Source of the DNA: Glossina fuscipes
Lineage: Eukaryota > Arthropoda > Insecta > Diptera > Glossinidae
DNA: 64,000 bases
Assembly (NCBI RefSeq): GCF_014805625.2
Contig: NW_023998423.1
Coordinates: 15,212,737 to 15,276,736 of the forward strand
Reading direction: 5' to 3'
Part shown: in pieces, positions 1 through 11,099 of the stretch
How positions within the stretch are numbered: position 1 is the first letter of the stretch
Layout: each line of letters starts with the position of its first letter
The notes under the pieces: model-generated
Seen by the model: only the letters and a program-made list of their open reading frames with translations
Databases searched by the model: none
What the model was told of the DNA's origin: nothing
Translations under genes and position numbers: made by a program

Positions 1-270
1 CTCACGGTGTTTTATCAAAATTTTGAAAAATGGCATTTTTATCAGACTTTTTAAAATGCGGTAGTTGTCGAAAAAGTGGGCCGATTCGAACGATTTTCAA
101 TAAAGTTTGTGCTTAGATCAAAGCACGTCAGTGTACTAAATTTCATCAAATTGAACACAAAAATACATGAACGGACGTCAGACGGACAGGTGAGCTTCAG
201 AATCATTTCCTGAATTGATCAATATGTGGTTCTATGTTAAGACCTTCTGGGTGTTACATAAGCCCGTACA
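1..270 (+). repeat. Dispersed repeat, family P, cut by window edge
   Basis: The block with CGAAAAAGTGGGCCGATTCG near 69-88, then TTTCATCAAATTGAACAC, a cluster of GGACGTCAGACGGACAGG and a CTTCTGGGTGTTACATAAG end, matches in order the better preserved copy at 60560-60870. Such repeats with a GACAGACGG core are common in fly genomes. No coding function is visible. Confidence 0.7.
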
Positions 271-1108
271 AACTTAAGATACCATGTACCAAAAAAAGGA
301 TATATGATTTTCTTACCCTTCGAAACCCATTAAGAAAGCTATATATATCATCTAGAATTATCCATAACCGAACCACGACGTGTCTTTCAGTCAGTTCTAA
401 ACTTTATAGTTAGCTGGCGAGATTTCTCAGGAGCATAACTTAACTGGGTATTCTCGTGTACGGTATAAACGAAACATATTTGGCGAAGTTCGACAACTTT
501 CGCCCATCACCGCATAAAAAACAAGTAAAAAAGATTTAAAAAAGTTGGGAGGCATTGAACCTCCTTTTCTGAGTATTATCCGCTTGTTGTAAAAAGACGA
601 CTAAAAAGGAAGATTTTTGTGAAGCCTTTAAATTTGATTTTTTGCAAAGAATTTTGTTTATTGTCAGTAGTATTAATAAATTTTCACTTATTTTAAACTT
701 TTTTAATATTTATGAATGTACAAAAGTTGTCTTTAAACTTTATTTCTGGCCGTCAAGGTAATTAAGCTGAAGTTTCAAGCATTACTTTTCCATCGGCTAA
801 AAACGTAAGGTTATGTCAATGGGGAATAAAAGCATATTGCACTTTATGCGTATATGTTGGCGATACACAGCCGTATTCTGGCGTGGTGATGACTATTAGT
901 CATAAGAGAGAAGAGAGAGAGAATGGGAAGATACTCTGATTTAAAAAAAAAAAAGAACAGGACGTATGTTTTGCAACAGATATATAGGATATTTACGATA
1001 GCACCCCTTGTTACACTGCAAGAGCTCTTCGATCATTTAGCACCAGAAAGCTTTATCATCCCTCCTCCGACCTGCTAGCCTGAATTAGTTCCAAATTAAC
1101 TTCGGTGG
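271..1108. other. No gene seen
   Basis: AT-rich DNA with stop codons in all frames. A short A tract lies near 943-955. I recognise nothing here, although the retrotransposon relic that follows may begin inside the last hundred bases. Confidence 0.5.
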
Positions 1109-1606
1109 GTGAGGTTTAATCAACCAATTGTAAGTCGGAAAGTGTCAAAGCGGATAGAATTTCAAGATCGAGATATATCGCAAAAAGACTACATACGTCT
1201 TTGCTTGCATGAGCACTTGAACATGCTTCTGTGGTATGGTCTCCTATCTCACTATCGCTGTCATGTAGATTCAATTAAGCCAATCCAAACAGAATTCTTA
1301 CCTTTCGCTTTAAGGACTTTGCCGCGCTACTCTCGCACTTCATTACCACCATATGAAAACAGGTTACTACTAATAGCTTTGCCTTCACTTGAAACACGTA
1401 GGTTCAATTCGGTCATTAGCCTTTTAATAAAATCTAATAAATATTGCCATAGATTGACGAAAGTTGTTAAGCGAAATTCTTGTCGATCGACTGAGTGCTT
1501 TCAGTTCATTAAACTTAGTGAATGCAGATCAAATTATAAATCGTTCAACGCACATAGCGTTTTATGTGAAGAACCAAATGACGTTTGGAATCTAATCCCC
1601 ACATAG
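1109..1606 (+). pseudogene. Non-LTR retrotransposon reverse transcriptase, C-terminal relic
   Basis: A 165-codon open stretch reads as the end of a LINE-type reverse transcriptase ORF2. The clearest run is at residues 40-97: YGLLSHYRCHVDSIKPIQ, then FLPFALRTLP, then SLPPYENRLLLIALPSLETR. In known insect elements the same order reads W-S-P-hy, I-E-vQ-rkF, FALR-LP, LPPYEdR-ll-L-sLe-RR. Further on, CRSNYKSFNAHSVLC and NDVWNLI match the usual RTNYG-N-pi--MC and fN-v--lf tail. The polymerase palm is absent upstream, as expected for a 5'-truncated LINE copy. The start codon is only the first open codon (GTG) and has no meaning. The clade (Jockey, CR1 or I type) cannot be fixed from this piece. The frame is still open over 165 codons, so this insertion may be less decayed than the others. 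Confidence 0.8.
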
Positions 1607-4019
1607 ATTTCGATATATATTGTAAACAAAAAACTCTCTACAATGCTCGAGCATAGTCTATGTGAATGCAAAAAACTGATATACTCGTGCATTGAAATCA
1701 AACAATGACGTGTACGGTTAAGGTTTGCCCAAGTTTTGTCCGGTTCACTCGCACTCCGATGTATAACGTTTTTAATTTTTTCTCTTTTGTCATTGCCTTC
1801 CATAAATAGATTTCATTAAATAATGGGATTTTAGTTTATTAATCTACTCCTCATGTAATCGCAAAACTATTATAAAACTCTTCGTGTAGCTGAGATTTAA
1901 ATTGGAACAAAATTGAAACTTGAAATAAATAAGTAAATTAATAAACTGACAAATGTTTTGGTGGACACTCAGACACACATCCAAGCACATCCAAAGGGCG
2001 GGCTGGTGGCGACGACGTGTAATAAGTCAAGGCACAGGCGACTATTATTAATGAGTGCATACACAGGCAGACTTTTAGTCAGTCAAAGTTACAGACAAGT
2101 GAGCGATAAATTGACGAAGAATTGACGGACGGATACACTGACGGATTAATGGAAACTGTAAGGACAATTCATTTCCCATTAAAAAGTGTAAACTAGTAGG
2201 CAACATAGAAGCAAAAGTGTAAAAGCGGAGTTGGGAGAATGCTTGGAAAATATATCTCTAGCCTCTCTTCAAGCATATATTTATATATAGTTGTAGTGCT
2301 AAAGTCTAGGAAAAATAAAATCTTTCCTATACGGAAAGAATTTCATATGGCGATGGCCTGGGTATACCTCAGCGGATGTTGCAGACGTTCCAGACGGATG
2401 AGCAAACATTTGGTTTTGCTCTCGGTACTCGGTTTATAATCTTAGGATTTAATAAAGAGTTGCGCTAGCTCCTTTCAAACGTTATAATTCATTTCTTCAA
2501 GTCTATTCTTCTACTTCTGAAAATACAAATTCAACTCGCCAAACTCGACCTACTGTGGTAGCTCAATTTCTATTCTAATCTTCAGTGTGGAGCCCTATGC
2601 AAATCTCTAACTCAACGGCTCACCAGCAGGATTATTATGATAACACTTTTGTGCAAGTCATTCAGCTTAACCAGTCAATCTATAGAGTTTACCTCTTACC
2701 GGGCTATTCCTAGGTTTCTCTACGAGCTTGTCTCATGCAGATACTTGCGGATATATTTCTACCAATGCAAAATGTTCTACTGATGTCGATCGAATCCAGA
2801 CGGAAGAGGAAGTGCATTCTTCTTCTCATCTGTACTTACGCTTGAACGCGATTTATGTGACCAATCGGTTAAGATATATTTGGAAGAACTTTATTTCGAA
2901 TGTTATAACTCTCCCAAAATCCTTCCTGGTCTTTAGTATAATTACATAAAAGCCAAGCCTATGCTTGCTTAGCGATGTATACAAGAAAAGTTGGCAATAC
3001 GTAAGAATAACTTGAACTACGCTAAACACGTACGATACACTTAGGACTGAATGCTGGACAGAAATGAATTTGTAGTAAGTTTACGGCGTACACTAAAACA
3101 GACACACAAATATAAAATTTAAAGAAGATATAGTTGTTACAGTTATTTCCGCGAAGACTTGTAACCGACCTATCCTCACAGTGCAGGGGTAATTGAAATT
3201 CTCGGACAAGCCGCCTGAGGTATAGAGTTTATAAAAATTTCCTTTCCCCTATAATTAGGAGTTATCTCTGATTCAATCGATTCAATTTTAAACTCATACA
3301 TATCGTTACATATCTATCAAATTAGTATATTTGAGAGGCTACTTTTGCACATCTGGTATGCATAAACAAACACATTTGTTGATGTTATCCCCCATCGTCT
3401 TTACTCACTTTAAATACTTTATTGTGTTTACCATATTCTAATATCGGTCAACCTCACAACAATCTTAAGCAATGATGAGAATTAACATATTTTTTTACTT
3501 TTTGATTTTCTCTCCTTTTTGAATTTTGTTGCTGTTTACTAAGCGATCAGGGGACAACGACTCTATAAAACACTCTAAATACACGATAATAACAATCATA
3601 ATAAAGCCAATTTCTTCCTACATGCTTATGCGGACTAGACAATCGTTTACAAGCGTACATAAATATGTATATAAATTATACATTCTCCGGGTTTAGTGGG
3701 CAAACAGTCTGTTGAGTATAAATCGTGTAAAAATGTCATATACAAACGAATACATAAGAAAAAAAAAGAGTAAAAAATTGACATTTTCTTTCGCTATTTA
3801 CCATAAGAAACTACTGGCCAAAGACCCAACGTACTACATATGTACACAATACAAGATGACTTACTCAACTGTCATTATTTGCTATTTATGATGATGGTAT
3901 ACACATAGAATACACAAGTAGATATGAACGTATGTCATAGAGAAAGAAAAGCAAGACATAATCAGAAAGAAAGAAAGAGAAAGAGCGAGCAGAAAAGTAA
4001 AAATTTCCTAAACCCATAA
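1607..4019. other. No gene seen
   Basis: Plain AT-rich sequence. The short open frames here, such as 2239-2439 and 2728-2949, have no recognisable motif and no clear splice borders. A purine-rich GAAAGAAAGAAAGAGAAAG stretch is near 3966-3984. Confidence 0.5.
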
Positions 4020-4033
4020 TTGCTTAGCATTTT

Positions 4034-4089
4034 GTTTTTTTTTTTCTTTTCTTTGTTATCTTTATTTATTTTGTTTTTTTTTTTTTTTG
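4034..4089. repeat. T-rich tracts
   Basis: Two runs of 10 to 14 T separated by mixed TTC and TTTA sequence. Confidence 0.9.
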
Positions 4090-4417
4090 CGATTTTTTCC
4101 ATGCGATTTGTATGTCTGCCATGATGGGCGTTAAGACCTTGTGTGTGACTTGTGGAAATTTGCCAGGAATAATGCGCCTTGGCAAATTTCTGGCAATTTC
4201 GCAGGATTTCGGTCGTTTAGTCACTGGCATACTAATACAATAATATCAACCATATACCATACCATGCCGTACATGTAACATGCATGCATGCCTAGGTAAC
4301 AAGCAAACAAGGAAAAACACATTTTTAAATAAAAAAAACCAAAAAATTCTCATTCAATGCATACGAGTCAGAGTAATCCGTACTACAAATGGTGATGATG
4401 TCGAATAAGGCATAAAG

Positions 4418-4419
<2 letters not shown>

Positions 4420-4451
<32 letters not shown>
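4420..4451. repeat. (TA)n microsatellite
   Basis: About 16 uninterrupted TA dinucleotides. The minus-strand open frame through it, rich in Tyr-Ile, is a repeat artefact. Confidence 0.95.
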
Positions 4452-4456
<5 letters not shown>

Positions 4457-4885
4457 TAAGTACATAAGCATATGTATATAAAAATACATGTAGATGACTG
4501 CACATATAGGCATAAAATTTCCTAAGGGACGTGTCCGAGAAATGTCGCGTCTATTGTATTACGATTTTGAATAAACTGCAGTGAAATCAATAAAAAAACA
4601 AAAAAAAACAAAATCGAAATAAATAAATAAATAAAATTCTTGTACATTAAAATGCGATGCGAACTGCAACGCCAATATGTTCAATTTGTTGTGCAGCGCC
4701 TCTCCCGCTGCACTCTGTTCCTTTTCCTAGCCAGTAGCTCGAGTGCGGATACATCAAATGGAGCTGAAACAACTCCAACAACATTACAACACATTCATTC
4801 ATCCCATAACAAAAAGTCACTTTCACATACAAACTACCATTTGGCTTCAATTCGACTTAACTCGATTCTGTATTCATTTATGGGT

Positions 4886-4908
4886 GTACGTACGTACGTA
4901 CGTACGTA
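4886..4908. repeat. (GTAC)n tetranucleotide repeat
   Basis: Nearly six perfect GTAC units. Each unit is its own reverse complement, so the array is fully palindromic. Confidence 0.95.
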
Positions 4909-5047
4909 TGAACTGCTTGCTTGGTAGCGTAAGCATACGGATTTTTCTGTTTCATATAATGAACCTTTGTATTCATTGATTCCAATGAATGAAGACCCTT
5001 TTGCACAACAATAATGCTTTTCACAAACATTACAAACTTTAAATATA

Positions 5048-5121
5048 AAAAAAAAAAAGAACAAAACAAAAAAATCAGAAAATTCAAAAAACAAAAAGGT
5101 AGAAAAAAAAAAATTAAAAAA
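5048..5121. repeat. A-rich low-complexity tract
   Basis: Mixed A runs with scattered C, G and T. It produces Lys-rich open frames on plus and Phe-rich ones on minus, which I do not treat as genes. Confidence 0.9.
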
Positions 5122-5248
5122 GTAGCTGAAGCAGCCAAATTTTATAAAGTCCTTTTCATTCGAAAGCAGAAAACAGGCTTAACTTTTGTAAATTGCTTAA
5201 AATCATATGTCACATAACGAGCAAAAGCATTGGCCGGCCGTTACAGCC

Positions 5249-5312
5249 ACCATCACCACCACCAGCACCACCAGCACCACCATCACTACACCGCCATCAC
5301 CATTATCATCAT
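5249..5312. repeat. Imperfect CAC/CAT/CAG trinucleotide array
   Basis: CACCATCACCACCACCAGC-type triplets continue for about 60 bases. They would read as poly-His/Gln, Thr/Ser or Pro/Ala depending on frame. There is no ATG-initiated frame of useful length and no clear exon border, so I call it a simple repeat. Confidence 0.8.
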
Positions 5313-6059
5313 ACATTGCTTAACAAGCTGATCATCTATATGAATAACCACGACAATGAATGAAGTCGTCCCCTATTAATTTGCTTTATTTATCGTTCGC
5401 GTACTGGATTGGTTTACATAATCTTCCGTAACGTATAAAAACGAAGCGAACGATTGTAACAAAGTATCACAAATATATCATAATTCTCAAATTATTCATA
5501 AAATTTAAAGACGTGCTCGTCTCTTTAGTGACTGGTAAATGGATTTTTCCTAGTCACAGTTAAGCTGAAATTTACTTTGTATCGTGCGCTTGTTATCATA
5601 TTAAAGTGATTTCATTGTTGACAACACGTTTTATCTGCAATAAACTGCATAACATTTTCAATATTTCAAATCACTTATAAAGTCATTGCTTAGCAGCCAG
5701 CGTCAAGTCCTTCTCTCTTTTACATCGTGAATCATTGTGTGAAAATACATAGATGCCACTAAAAATCTCATAAAATTCTCAATTTTTTAGAATTCTTATA
5801 AATCAGAATATTATTATTATATAAGCAATGCATGAGTTTATCTATCGGCGTTGATTCTTTAGCTTCACTTGTCCGGATCTCTGATATATATACGATATAC
5901 ATACATACAGTTACACTTATAGAAATTGCATTTCATGGCTAATTCTTGCCGACTTCGTAACTAATCTCATATTCTTGTCCGAGAATATAAGATGCATTTG
6001 AAATTTTAATTAACTAGAGCCAACCAAAAACACAAAATTTCTTAAGCAAATTCGTAAAG
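5313..6059. other. No gene seen
   Basis: AT-rich sequence with no motif I recognise. Confidence 0.5.
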
Positions 6060-7030
6060 ACAGCGAAGCTTTTGTTATGTATTGGCGACGATAGTCACAG
6101 CAGCAGACGGACGGAGGTATGAACATACGAGCAAATGACGGAATGGGGAGAAAAGCGGATGGCGGCAGTTGCGTGTAGTTGTACAAGTATATACAAATAA
6201 GTGCATCAACGAAAGAAAGTCCAGACGACGGAAAAGAGACGGACAAGTCGTCACATAGTAAAACGAATGGAAAAGACAAAAACCAGCATTGGTAGAAAGC
6301 TGGCAAAATGGTAGCCATATAAGCGGACAAACACAATGAGGGATAGGGGAATAGTAAGTCGCAAGGATAAAAAGTAGGATGAATTGACGAAAGGACGAAC
6401 GAAAATTCAACACATCACTCAATCAGTCTCCCCTTTGACATATATATGGCATCACTGTTCATTGACCCACATGATTGATGCACCAACTGTCTGATTAAAA
6501 TTTCCAAATCAACCAAAAATTTATTTTTTTGACAAATAAGAATGGTCATCACCTCGTTCAAGCCCACTTTATTTGTGAACGTCTTTCTCCTCACCAAAAG
6601 TCAAGGGTTTTCTTATCAACACAAGAAGTTCACATTTATCAGATTTGTCAGGAACACCACATGGCTGTGGCGAAATGTCATGAAATTTTAACACATATCA
6701 CTTGAAGGTTGCTAGCATGCAGAAATCATATGGGTCTGGCGACGGTCTTGCCATAAACATATCAGCCCGGAAAGTTACTGATTGATGTGATAATTGTACA
6801 AAGAGTTTATGCGGGAGACGGACGTAACATGTAAATGGAGAGGCCAGAAATAAGTCTATGAAAAATATAAAGGATCTAGAGAGACGCCTAGTTGGCGATC
6901 GCTAAGGCGAACAACCAAACTAACGATAGAGAGCTCGATAGGCGGACAGATGGAAAGGAAAACGATGAAGAGTGCGAGTCAACGAAAGAAACGAATGAAT
7001 GAACGCGAGCAGAGAAAAGTAGATATCAAA
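6060..7030. other. Purine-skewed non-coding stretch
   Basis: The plus strand is strongly enriched in A and G, with many GACGGA, GAAAGA and CGAACGA words, mainly at 6060-6420 and 6790-7030. This removes stops on the minus strand and gives two overlapping open frames of 108 and 115 codons that are rich in Ser, Phe, Leu and Cys. Two long frames overlapping in the same direction point to composition, not to a gene. Confidence 0.5.
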
Positions 7031-7477
7031 ATTTTTTTATATCCAAACATATACATAAAGTGAAACAGCGCTAAAGATTTAGCCAAGTTAAGTCAATTAT
7101 ACGCTTGACTTTCACGTTGTAGCCTAAGAAAAAGTATTTTAAATTTGAAAGATAAAAAATTTATTTACAAATAACAGAAACGAACACGTGTACATATCTA
7201 GACCACAAACACACTTACCAGCGATGCCTAACAAAGCGAGCGTGTACTACTGACCCAACACAAACATGCAAAAGCTTATAAAATGATAATGACATCGTTT
7301 AGCATATTGATGGATTGTAACGAGAATTTGTTAATTACAACTTTACGTGTAATACGATTTTATATAGGGAATCTGATAAAAAGATTAGTGCGTTTGGTAC
7401 CTTCACGCCTGCTCAAAACATTTCCTTGTTATACAAAGGCACTTAGATTCTTATGACTTTAAAAATATGAATTCATC

Positions 7478-7487
7478 NNNNNNNNNN
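7478..7487. other. Assembly gap (10 N)
   Basis: Ten ambiguous bases. The true distance across this point is unknown. Confidence 0.99.
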
Positions 7488-7991
7488 AAAAAAACTTTTC
7501 TCTTAGTCTTTGCTTAAAATATTTAGCGCATCTAGATCTGTCAATTAGCGTACAATAGGACTTGTAAGCGCAGCTATACGGTTCATAATTGATTTAATGG
7601 ATTTTGCAAACAAGCAATTAATCGATAGTGTAACAGTTAACGGCATATGAATTGGTTGTACATTTGCAGAGAGTGAATGCAAATTTTACCCTCGAAGATA
7701 AGACCGTAATTGGTGGCTAATAAGCTAAGCTATAGTTATTTGTTTTCAGAGCGAAAATGAATGAGAGATTAAACCGTAAATCATTTTTCATTAGTTAATT
7801 TCTTACTTAAAAAATTTCGGCGAACGCTTTCGGAAAAGTGAAGAAGTAATGTACATTTTTGACAAACATCAGATCTATAATTCAATGTGAAATATTGTGT
7901 TGAGTCAGTGCACTTCCTTCAGTGTCACTCAAGAATCTATTAAAACATATGTTTTCTGAAGGTGTTGCCACGTAAAGGATGTCCCAAGGCA

Positions 7992-8256
7992 AGAATGACA
8001 GTTACTGGTGTCCAATATTGCGCGATGATAACTCAGTGTTTTCTGCTCAAAATGAATGATATTAAGGTGAACGACATGTGGTTTGAACAAGACGGTGTCA
8101 CATGCCATAACTGCCACGAAATCATCCAAATGACTGCGTAAGACATTCCTCGCTCATGTAGAATCTCCTTTCGATGAGCAGAATTTCGATAAGATAGTAC
8201 CTATGTGCCAGCAAAACCGTGAAAACCATTCGTCCGATGTGCTATTCCATACATAA
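7992..8256 (+). pseudogene. Transposase relic of the arthropod WFQQDG type
   Basis: Read in one frame, the first part gives MTVTGVQYCAMIT followed by NDIKVNDMWFEQDGVTCHN. This fits the catalytic region of a large insect DDE transposase group in the Tc1/mariner superfamily, whose usual form is VTVNG-rY-aMI and MWFQQDGATCHTA. The catalytic Asp of EQDG (8091-8093) is kept. About 15 codons later the frame stops. A second frame then reads NFDKIVPMCQQNRENHSSDV and LFHT followed by TAA at 8254, which fits the usual NF--R---C--srGGHl-DviFHT end. About 100 residues between the two parts, including the third acidic residue in the CDLTPLD block, are missing, so the copy is dead. A poly(A)-signal-like AATAAA sits just after the stop, near 8284. 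The 5' half of the gene is not recognisable upstream. Confidence 0.85.
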
Positions 8257-9065
8257 TTCTTCCCAATGTACCTACCTAATGATTCAATAAAAAAAAATTA
8301 CCATTCAAAAATTATAAAATTTATTTCAAATCTTGAGTAAATGTTCGGACCTATATATGTCCACAAACCTAAATTTGGTTGAATTAATCAGAAAAGACGC
8401 TGGAGGATTTAATCTTGAGCTGGAAAATGGACTATGAATTTCTTAAGCTCAACAACTCAATTTAATTTTCTATCCTTTTGTTAAGTCTCCAAAGCTGAGG
8501 GAGATTTTTTTGAGTAATTTGCTAAATTTGAGTTAAAATGCAAACAAACTGCAAGCGATCGTTTAATCGGGCATGCAATTCAAATTAAACGATGACGTAA
8601 TTTACTGACATTGCAACTTAAGCTATTTTTTCAAGCAAAAAAATTTGGAAACTACCCTTAGATACGTGCCTATTATGTAACATGAAGCGTCACCAATGAT
8701 TTGATAGCTTTTAACCGATAAGGGACACATTACCAGCATTGCCATAATTTAGTTAACGAAAGCACAAATGCTTACAATGATACATGCATACATACATACG
8801 CAGTCGTTTCATGAAAAATGCATAAGGAGTACATTTCTAAATACACATTAACAAGCACAAGTTACATTCCATCAAAACAATGCAAGCATTGTCGCCTTCA
8901 GATTAATTTACTTGACAATAGGCAACGATTTTGGAATACAAGACGGATGAATATAAAAGCACGTACACATTATTGTTTGTGCACGGTCAACACATTATAA
9001 TTAAACCCGCATGTGCCTGTCGTTTTGTACCAGCTACGCTTAAAGGAACGATCAACGAGTAGAAC
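8257..9065. other. No gene seen; possible 5' leader at the end
   Basis: No coding motif. If the exon at 9066 is real, the last one to three hundred bases would be its leader. An in-frame TAG lies two codons before the ATG. I see no convincing TATA or initiator element. Confidence 0.4.
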
Positions 9066-9162
9066 ATGGGTTTATGCAGCACACAAAAGAGAAAGAGAAG
9101 AGACACCTGGGCATATCAACGATACTTGCTACTTGCATCACTTGTTATGGCGGCATTAACAG
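9066..9162 (+). CDS. Candidate first coding exon with signal peptide
   Basis: Translation from the ATG gives MGLCSTQKRKRRDTWAYQRY, then a hydrophobic stretch LLLASLVMAALT, then an ACAG|GTAAAA donor. The profile is a basic n-region (KRKRR), a hydrophobic core of about 13 residues and small residues near the end: a signal peptide or signal anchor. The ATG context (AAC before, G after) suits Drosophila-type initiation, and TAG two codons upstream fixes the start. The exon is 32 codons plus one base, so the intron is phase 1, as is common for signal-peptide exons of secreted and immunoglobulin-superfamily proteins. A T-rich run follows in the presumed intron. I do not recognise the protein and see no second exon here, which would fit a very long intron. 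It could be a chance open frame; the evidence is the combination of context, profile and donor. Confidence 0.4.
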
Positions 9163-10058
9163 GTAAAATGCATAATATGGATCTTATTTTTGTGTTCTTT
9201 TTTTTTTTTCTTTCAATTACTGGAAAAGCAAACTAAATTGAAGTTTTTTTTTAATCGACTTGATTTGATTCGATTGTTCTTCTCTCCACTCTTCAAGTAT
9301 ACGCTTTGTTACTTTGATTGTAACTTCGAAGAATAATCATCAAATATTTCGCAAGCTATCGTTATTGATACACGATTTTGTTTTCTTTTTGGCTAAATAC
9401 CGTCCGTCCATGTGTCCACCCTTTATTCGAATTCTCATCATGGTTAGAAAAATTGAAAAAAAAAAACAACTTTAAACTTAATGCCAATTGGTTAGTATAT
9501 GTTTACTAACCTTACTTTTTTTTAAAAAGGGCGTGGCATGCTTATGAACACGTGAAGCGAACTTAAAAAGCGAAACATTGAAACTGCAAGTAACAGCATC
9601 AATGTGGAAATGAACCAATCACAATTGTTTTTTGTATGCGACCCGGATGAATGCTCTCAAAGTCGATATCAAATTGTCCCATCTATTATTCGTAGCAATC
9701 TTACTACGTACTGAAGGATTATTACAGACTATTAATGAAATTTGCAAAAGTTGTTTATCTATCTGTTATATTTTGACCAGCTACTCAGAGGATATACTTC
9801 ATGCGGAAATGGCCTGGAAGTAGGCCTTCAAAATTCTCTCAAGGCGCAAATTTCTTGATATAGAACTTGGATGCAAGCTGCAGAATGTCTACTCATGCAA
9901 ATAGGATATGTATTTTAATCAATAAACGAAATTCGCATAAAGTTGTTTTTGTACAGTGTCCTGCAACGAAAGCATAATATGGTTTCATTAAATTTATTAT
10001 AGACTTTCAAAATTTATCAAATTGTAATAATGCCAATGAAAAAGAAAAGAAAACACCG
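9163..10058. other. No gene seen; intron-like
   Basis: T-rich tract at 9198-9211 and AT-rich DNA. A 63-codon open frame at 9632-9823 has no recognisable motif. Confidence 0.4.
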
Positions 10059-10092
10059 TGAGAGAGAAGAGAGAGAGAGAGAGCGAGCGAGC
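10059..10092. repeat. (GA)n microsatellite
   Basis: GA repeats with a few GCGA interruptions at the end. Confidence 0.9.
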
Positions 10093-10139
10093 TGGAGACA
10101 AAGATAGAAAATTTCAACATTCTAGCTAGCATGTATGCA

Positions 10140-10167
10140 TACACACACATGTGTGTGTGTGTGTGTT
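10140..10167. repeat. (AC)n/(GT)n inverted microsatellite
   Basis: Four to five AC units switch through CATG to about eight GT units, so the two halves are complementary and could fold into a hairpin. Confidence 0.9.
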
Positions 10168-10653
10168 TTATAAAACAATAGCGAAAATATTAATGCTTCA
10201 AGTCCTTAAACTCACTCGCTGTATAACAAACATAAGAAGATGATGCCAATGCGGAACATAGTTACACTGAAGACAGGTTGAGAAGGCAGGAAAAGGGGAA
10301 AATGCATTTAATTAAAAGCCATAATACTCATGGGACGTGTGATATGCATAATTCAGACACCAGAGCTAAACCGCAATTGAGCCATTAGACACGCCTGTTT
10401 TGCTATAAAATATAATGCTGCTTAACTTAGAGCTTGGCTGTGAGTTATGTGATGATTTTGTTACGACAACTAAATACAATGCAAGTGAAACTGCTAAGTA
10501 TAATAGCAGTTGGAATAGTTTACTCTTGCATTACATGGACGCACAACAAGCAAACACATATCAGCACAATACATATGAGTACAATTACAGCTGCTTACTT
10601 ACTTACTACTCAACTACTTACATTCGCTGCGTTACTCTGTTCTACAATACATA

Positions 10654-10683
<30 letters not shown>
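10654..10683. repeat. (ACT)n microsatellite
   Basis: Ten ACT units. Open frames crossing it read as poly-Tyr or poly-Leu runs and are artefacts. Confidence 0.95.
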
Positions 10684-10684
<1 letters not shown>

Positions 10685-10996
10685 GCATAAAGGACCTTAA
10701 GAAATGCTAGTGTACCCTACGCTACCGTTGCTTTTGTTTATATTTCTAGTATACTGTGTACAATTTGAAAACATTAACAATAATAATCAACGACATTAGT
10801 AATTAAGATATTTCGACCGGTTGTGCATGGTGTAACCACGACCAAGAACTGAAATAATGCCAAGCTACCACTCCTGCTTCCTTATAGTTGGCATAAACAA
10901 ATAGCATTACCACATAAAATAGAAGACCATAATATAATATAATATACAAATATGCACAAAAACATATACGTATGCGCATAAATACATACATACTTA

Positions 10997-11004
<8 letters not shown>
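10684..11004. other. No gene seen
   Basis: AT-rich, rich in ATACATA words toward the end. Confidence 0.5.
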
Positions 11005-11050
<46 letters not shown>

Positions 11051-11057
11051 TATATAC
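11005..11057. repeat. (TA)n microsatellite
   Basis: About 25 TA units with a single GA interruption, flanked by ATACATA variants on both sides. Confidence 0.95.
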
Positions 11058-11099
11058 ATACTTTGTATCCGTATATTTACAAATGTATATACATTGCAT

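Noticed and set aside
5249..5312. Possible His/Gln-rich coding repeat
   Set aside because: No ATG-led frame, no splice borders; treated as a simple repeat.
6010..6422. Two overlapping minus frames of 108 and 115 codons
   Set aside because: Both follow from purine skew of the plus strand; residue content is low-complexity and the two frames exclude each other.
10803..11099. 98-codon minus frame rich in Tyr and Ile
   Set aside because: It is driven by the TA microsatellite.
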